A stretch of 64,000 bases of DNA from Saxidomus purpurata (Eukaryota > Mollusca > Bivalvia > Venerida > Veneridae): positions 8,789,688-8,853,687 of the forward strand of contig JAFMSR010000010.1 of the NCBI GenBank assembly GCA_022818135.1, read 5' to 3'. Position numbers and translations under genes: made by a program. Position 1 is the first letter of the stretch; every line of letters starts with the position of its first letter. This document shows, one piece after another, positions 61,301 through 64,000 of the stretch. The notes below the pieces were generated by a model. It did not search any database and was not told the DNA's origin. It worked only from the letters and a program-made list of their open reading frames with translations.

Positions 61301-63537
61301 AAATTCCTTTTCACACAAGAAGCCCTGTTTTTTCCCTATGGGGAAAAGTTAAGTATATATATTTTTGAACCTTCAAATCCAAAAGTTTCAGTTTTTGTTA
61401 AGGATTGAGAGCCAACAGTAATCAGACAAAACCAAGCTGAGACCTGCACTTCTAGCATGATTGAGTTTTTGCATATGACCCCACTGAACTGAACATCACA
61501 TATTACTTTCTGTTTAACTAAAGTGCACATACATCTTCATCTTTTACCTGAGCCATTTGTATAGCTTGTACAATGTCTGGTCGACCATTCATTATTGCTA
61601 TATCCAAAGGGGTTTTTTCAAACTTGTTTTCACAAGTCATGTCTGCCCCTGACTTCAAGAGAACTTCGATAACATCATGATGTCCTTTTTCTGTAGCCCA
61701 GTGCAATGGGGTCATCTTAAGCTGAAAAAGAAGCAGATAAACTTTAAAAAACTGAGAAAATCTCTTTTTATAACTGTGAAAAATCTCTTTTTTTAATGCA
61801 TTTTACCATATATATCAGAGATAATGGGCAATATTTAACGCCAGATTCTTGAAATCATTGCAAATGACGAAATTGGCGATCAACAGTGGATCACTGAAAA
61901 ACAAACAGCTAGTATCAAAAGCTGGAACCCAGATATTTCTAGTGACTATGTTTATATATCAACACTCTTGTTTCACTATCTGTCAGTCTGCTTGGACTTC
62001 AGCCTAGCAAAAATAAAACCAGAGTCCATAATTTCTGTAAACATTTAAGAGTCATAAGCCGGATGAATATATACAAGAGCCTGATGATATCAGAGTAATT
62101 ACCTTAACAGTTTAAACTTAATTGTATTTCTCTATTCAATTCTGGTAGTTTATTTAAGTAGGTAGAAGAAAATGGGAGCTTACCATATCCTTGGCATCTA
62201 TATCTGCAGCATGCTGTAGTAAAATGTTCACAATATCTACATGTCCCTCCTGAGCAGCTACATGTAACGGAGTTCGATCAACCTTGGTACGAGCATCACG
62301 GCTTATACCAGCACGCAGCAAGACTTCTGCTGTACCAACATGACCATACTGGGCTGAGAAATGTAGTGGAGATGTTCCCAACTACAATGATACACAGATT
62401 TCAATGAATTAACTTATACTGTCAGAACATATTTTCTTCATAACTTTTTCATTCAGATGAAATAATGATATTGCCTATAATAGTACACAACAAGGAGGAC
62501 TCAGCAATCATTTTCATCATTTGGCATGAGAGGTTATAACTCTAACATGATAAAGCTAATCAATTGTTTTTTCTGAAAATAAACAAACTCCATTTTCTCA
62601 CTCATGATTTTCACCTTTTAACAACTTACAACCGGACACATTTCAAGCAAATTTTGGACATGTCACAGTAGTTATTGCATCTAGCAATCAGAATTGTTTG
62701 GTTCTTCCAAAAGAAGAGAAAATTGTTTTACTTCTAAAAATTGATAAAATGTATATTTTTAGGCCAAGATGTGCGGTCACCATTTTGAGCTACCGGTATA
62801 TTATTGACCAACTACACAACATTTCCAGACAGCTACAACTGTGGTTGTCAAATTTAAATAGATTAATTATGACATTAGCTTTACAATAATTGTGAAAACT
62901 GTTTCAATTAAACAATACTTCATTACAATATTAGCATAAAAACTTTTTAACTGCCGGACATCGCAGAAATTATTGCAGGGTATCATTTTCCATGTCATCC
63001 CACAATGTAAACATGCATTCAGTGACCAGCATAATAAATAGCGAGATTTCCGGTCAAATGAGAATATCTAATATGTTTAATTATTGTTGTTGATGGTAAT
63101 CAAGTGTGACAGACATATGACAGAAATATACAACAGAATCCAGCATTATGTAACTGTTTAGGCTGGTGGTCAATTTGGTCATCCGTGTTTGTTAAGGTTA
63201 GTTACAAAATGTAAACCAGTACCTTTCACTACATCTCACCGCATAGTCACAAATATTTTATAAAATCTATCTTGTACATTCTCCCACTTCTTGGAAGAGA
63301 AATCTGAGGTCAGAAGCAGGTAATAAAAATCATTCTGACAGTGGAGGTATTGAAATTTTTAGGATCCCTGCTAAGCAGCCATATACCACGAAATTGATTA
63401 AAATATCAATGAACTGCACAACACATTACCCAGTCTGTAGTGAATGGTGCCCCATTTGACATGAGAGTTCTCACTTCATCTGTTTCACCACGCTTGGCTG
63501 CATCAAGAAGACGCTTCCCTAAGTCTACCAGAGACAT
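53805..63537 (-). CDS. gabpb: GA-binding protein subunit beta (10 coding exons)
   Basis: The joined exons give 1353 nt, 450 aa plus stop, all phases consistent. Exons (high to low): 63537-63430, 62381-62184, 61721-61548, 61137-60948, 60338-60252, 59632-59513, 58733-58636, 56110-56017, 55313-55219, 53993-53805. The protein is the non-DNA-binding partner of the ETS factor GABP-alpha; the tetramer activates genes through paired GGAA sites, including many mitochondrial and housekeeping genes in vertebrates. Start [17 protein letters not shown] matches the family's N-terminus closely. A 3' splice site (CTTTCAG, exon side 63576) just upstream shows a separate 5' UTR exon, probably beyond this window. 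It is longer than vertebrate GABPB1, which I recall as just under 400 aa, through a bigger middle region. Confidence 0.96.
56017..61137 (-). CDS. gabpb: gabpb exons 4-8, activation region
   Basis: Residues 161-356 are acidic and Thr/Ser/Val/Gln-rich. Exon 5 carries [12 protein letters not shown] (residues 234-245), a block shared with vertebrate GABPB. Exon 4 uses the first of two close 3' sites (TACAG|CATACAG) to keep frame. The remainder is poorly conserved, but frame and splice sites agree. Confidence 0.88.
56700..56790 (-). mobile_element. tRNA-derived SINE head in gabpb intron 7
   Basis: Minus strand: CCCACTGGTACGGCGGTATC (A-box-like) and GGTCCTGAGTTGGAATCCC (B-box) with tRNA-like spacing. 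It cannot be a working tRNA because its arms do not pair. Confidence 0.6.
57330..57845 (+). repeat. dispersed repeat with terminal hairpin in gabpb intron 7
   Basis: It starts GGGGGCCATGATGGCC, contains two or three degenerate GACCTA-GTGACC and TTTCTGACAAATT-CCAGG units, and ends TCGATCCTAATAGCTCAC followed by an AGCTCAC/GTGAGCT hairpin. It shares this end structure with the repeat ending near 50,890. Confidence 0.7.
58136..58155 (+). promoter_or_regulatory. TCTCGCGAGA element plus ETS/GABP site
   Basis: The palindrome TCTCGCGAGA (58136-58145) is followed two bases later by CCGGAAGT (58148-58155). In animals both are core elements of housekeeping promoters, and the second is the classic GABP/ETS site. 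They lie in gabpb intron 7, about 37 bp before a strong-context ATG on the plus strand. Confidence 0.6.
58192..58317 (+). CDS. putative nested 41-codon ORF in gabpb intron 7
   Basis: The ATG sits in a strong start context (AAC-ATG-G) just downstream of the TCTCGCGAGA/CCGGAAGT cluster. The ORF (begins [10 protein letters not shown], ends KLRAKPN) is Lys/His-rich with no motif I recognise. A possible donor (GAA|GTATAT) lies 12 bases in, so the ATG could also be a first exon. Opposite strand to the host gene. Function unknown; it may be non-coding. Confidence 0.3.
   Translation: MGSEVYVKQTLYHIAIKASSMPRKHKHHIIPLLHKLRAKPN
61548..63537 (-). CDS. gabpb: gabpb exons 1-3, ankyrin repeats
   Basis: Residues 1-160 hold four to five ankyrin repeats: an N-terminal cap (residues 5-36), [13 protein letters not shown] (about 38-66), [16 protein letters not shown] (about 72-99), [20 protein letters not shown] (about 105-132) and a final [16 protein letters not shown]. 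This surface binds the ETS domain of GABP-alpha. Each of the first three exons ends in phase 0. Confidence 0.97.
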
Positions 63538-63576
63538 AACTCATGTATTCTTTTGAGCAGAAACGCAGACCAACAA

Positions 63577-64000
63577 CTGAAAGTAAATAATATCATGAAT
63601 ATACACAGGATGTAAATTTTGTAAATCAAAAATGTTTTAAAAATGATGCACAGGATATAACATAAAACACTTTTCATAATAAAAAAATATATATATAATT
63701 AAGTGTACAGTTACAACATATTGTCTATATATATTTTGAACCTTCTGTTCATCGCCAGTTCTGCAGCAAGAGCCGCTCAAGCTGTACTACTCTATAGAAT
63801 TGTTAATGTATGCTACAAAAGTACGCAAGAAAGTGCTGACCTCTTATTTTATGCCAGCTCTCTGCTTTATATATATAAACATCATTATGTAAAATTCGTA
63901 CCTCTACATATAATCTATACAAGCATTAAAAGATACAGTGTTAAACAAATGAGGTTAAGACAAAATGACCTTCCACTTTATTTTAAGTCTTAGGCTTCGA
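63577..64000. other. gabpb 5' intron / window end
   Basis: It follows the CTTTCAG 3' splice site of the first coding exon, so it is most likely intron. No promoter or first exon is recognised before the window ends. Confidence 0.5.

Overview
The window looks like nuclear DNA of a marine lophotrochozoan, most likely a bivalve mollusc. It is AT-rich and intron-rich, carries non-LTR retrotransposons with short-oligomer tails, tRNA-derived SINEs and dispersed repeats of a kind I associate with bivalve genomes, and holds two animal transcription-factor genes with GT-AG introns. The organism call is inference; the gene calls rest on exon-by-exon reading with matching splice phases.

Layout. (1) About 1.2-22.9 kb is a tRNA island made only of proline-tRNA-type sequences: 15 intact or nearly intact tRNA-Pro genes (anticodons AGG, CGG and TGG), four less certain copies and some 35 decayed relics. 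Most sit as divergent pairs sharing a 5' spacer of about 100-137 bp, and pairs are grouped in units of about 1.5 kb that occur directly and inverted. The island is interrupted by fold-back elements, a 5'-truncated LINE (15.06-16.91 kb), an internally deleted LINE (about 19.04-19.83 kb) and a (TATGC)n array. (2) 23,947-47,564, minus strand: a complete 19-exon gene for an RFX6-type winged-helix transcription factor (825 aa). (3) 47.6-53.8 kb: no gene recognised; mostly internally tandem dispersed repeats, some with nuclear-receptor-like half-sites. (4) 53,805-63,537, minus strand: a complete 10-coding-exon gene for GA-binding protein subunit beta (450 aa; ankyrin repeats, activation segment, C-terminal coiled coil). 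Its intron 7 holds a plus-strand promoter-like cluster and a 41-codon ORF.

The two protein genes are independent transcription regulators: RFX6 binds X-box DNA, and GABPB pairs with an ETS-family alpha subunit on GGAA sites. Nothing ties them functionally beyond adjacency, except that the promoter-like cluster inside gabpb contains a perfect ETS/GABP-type site.
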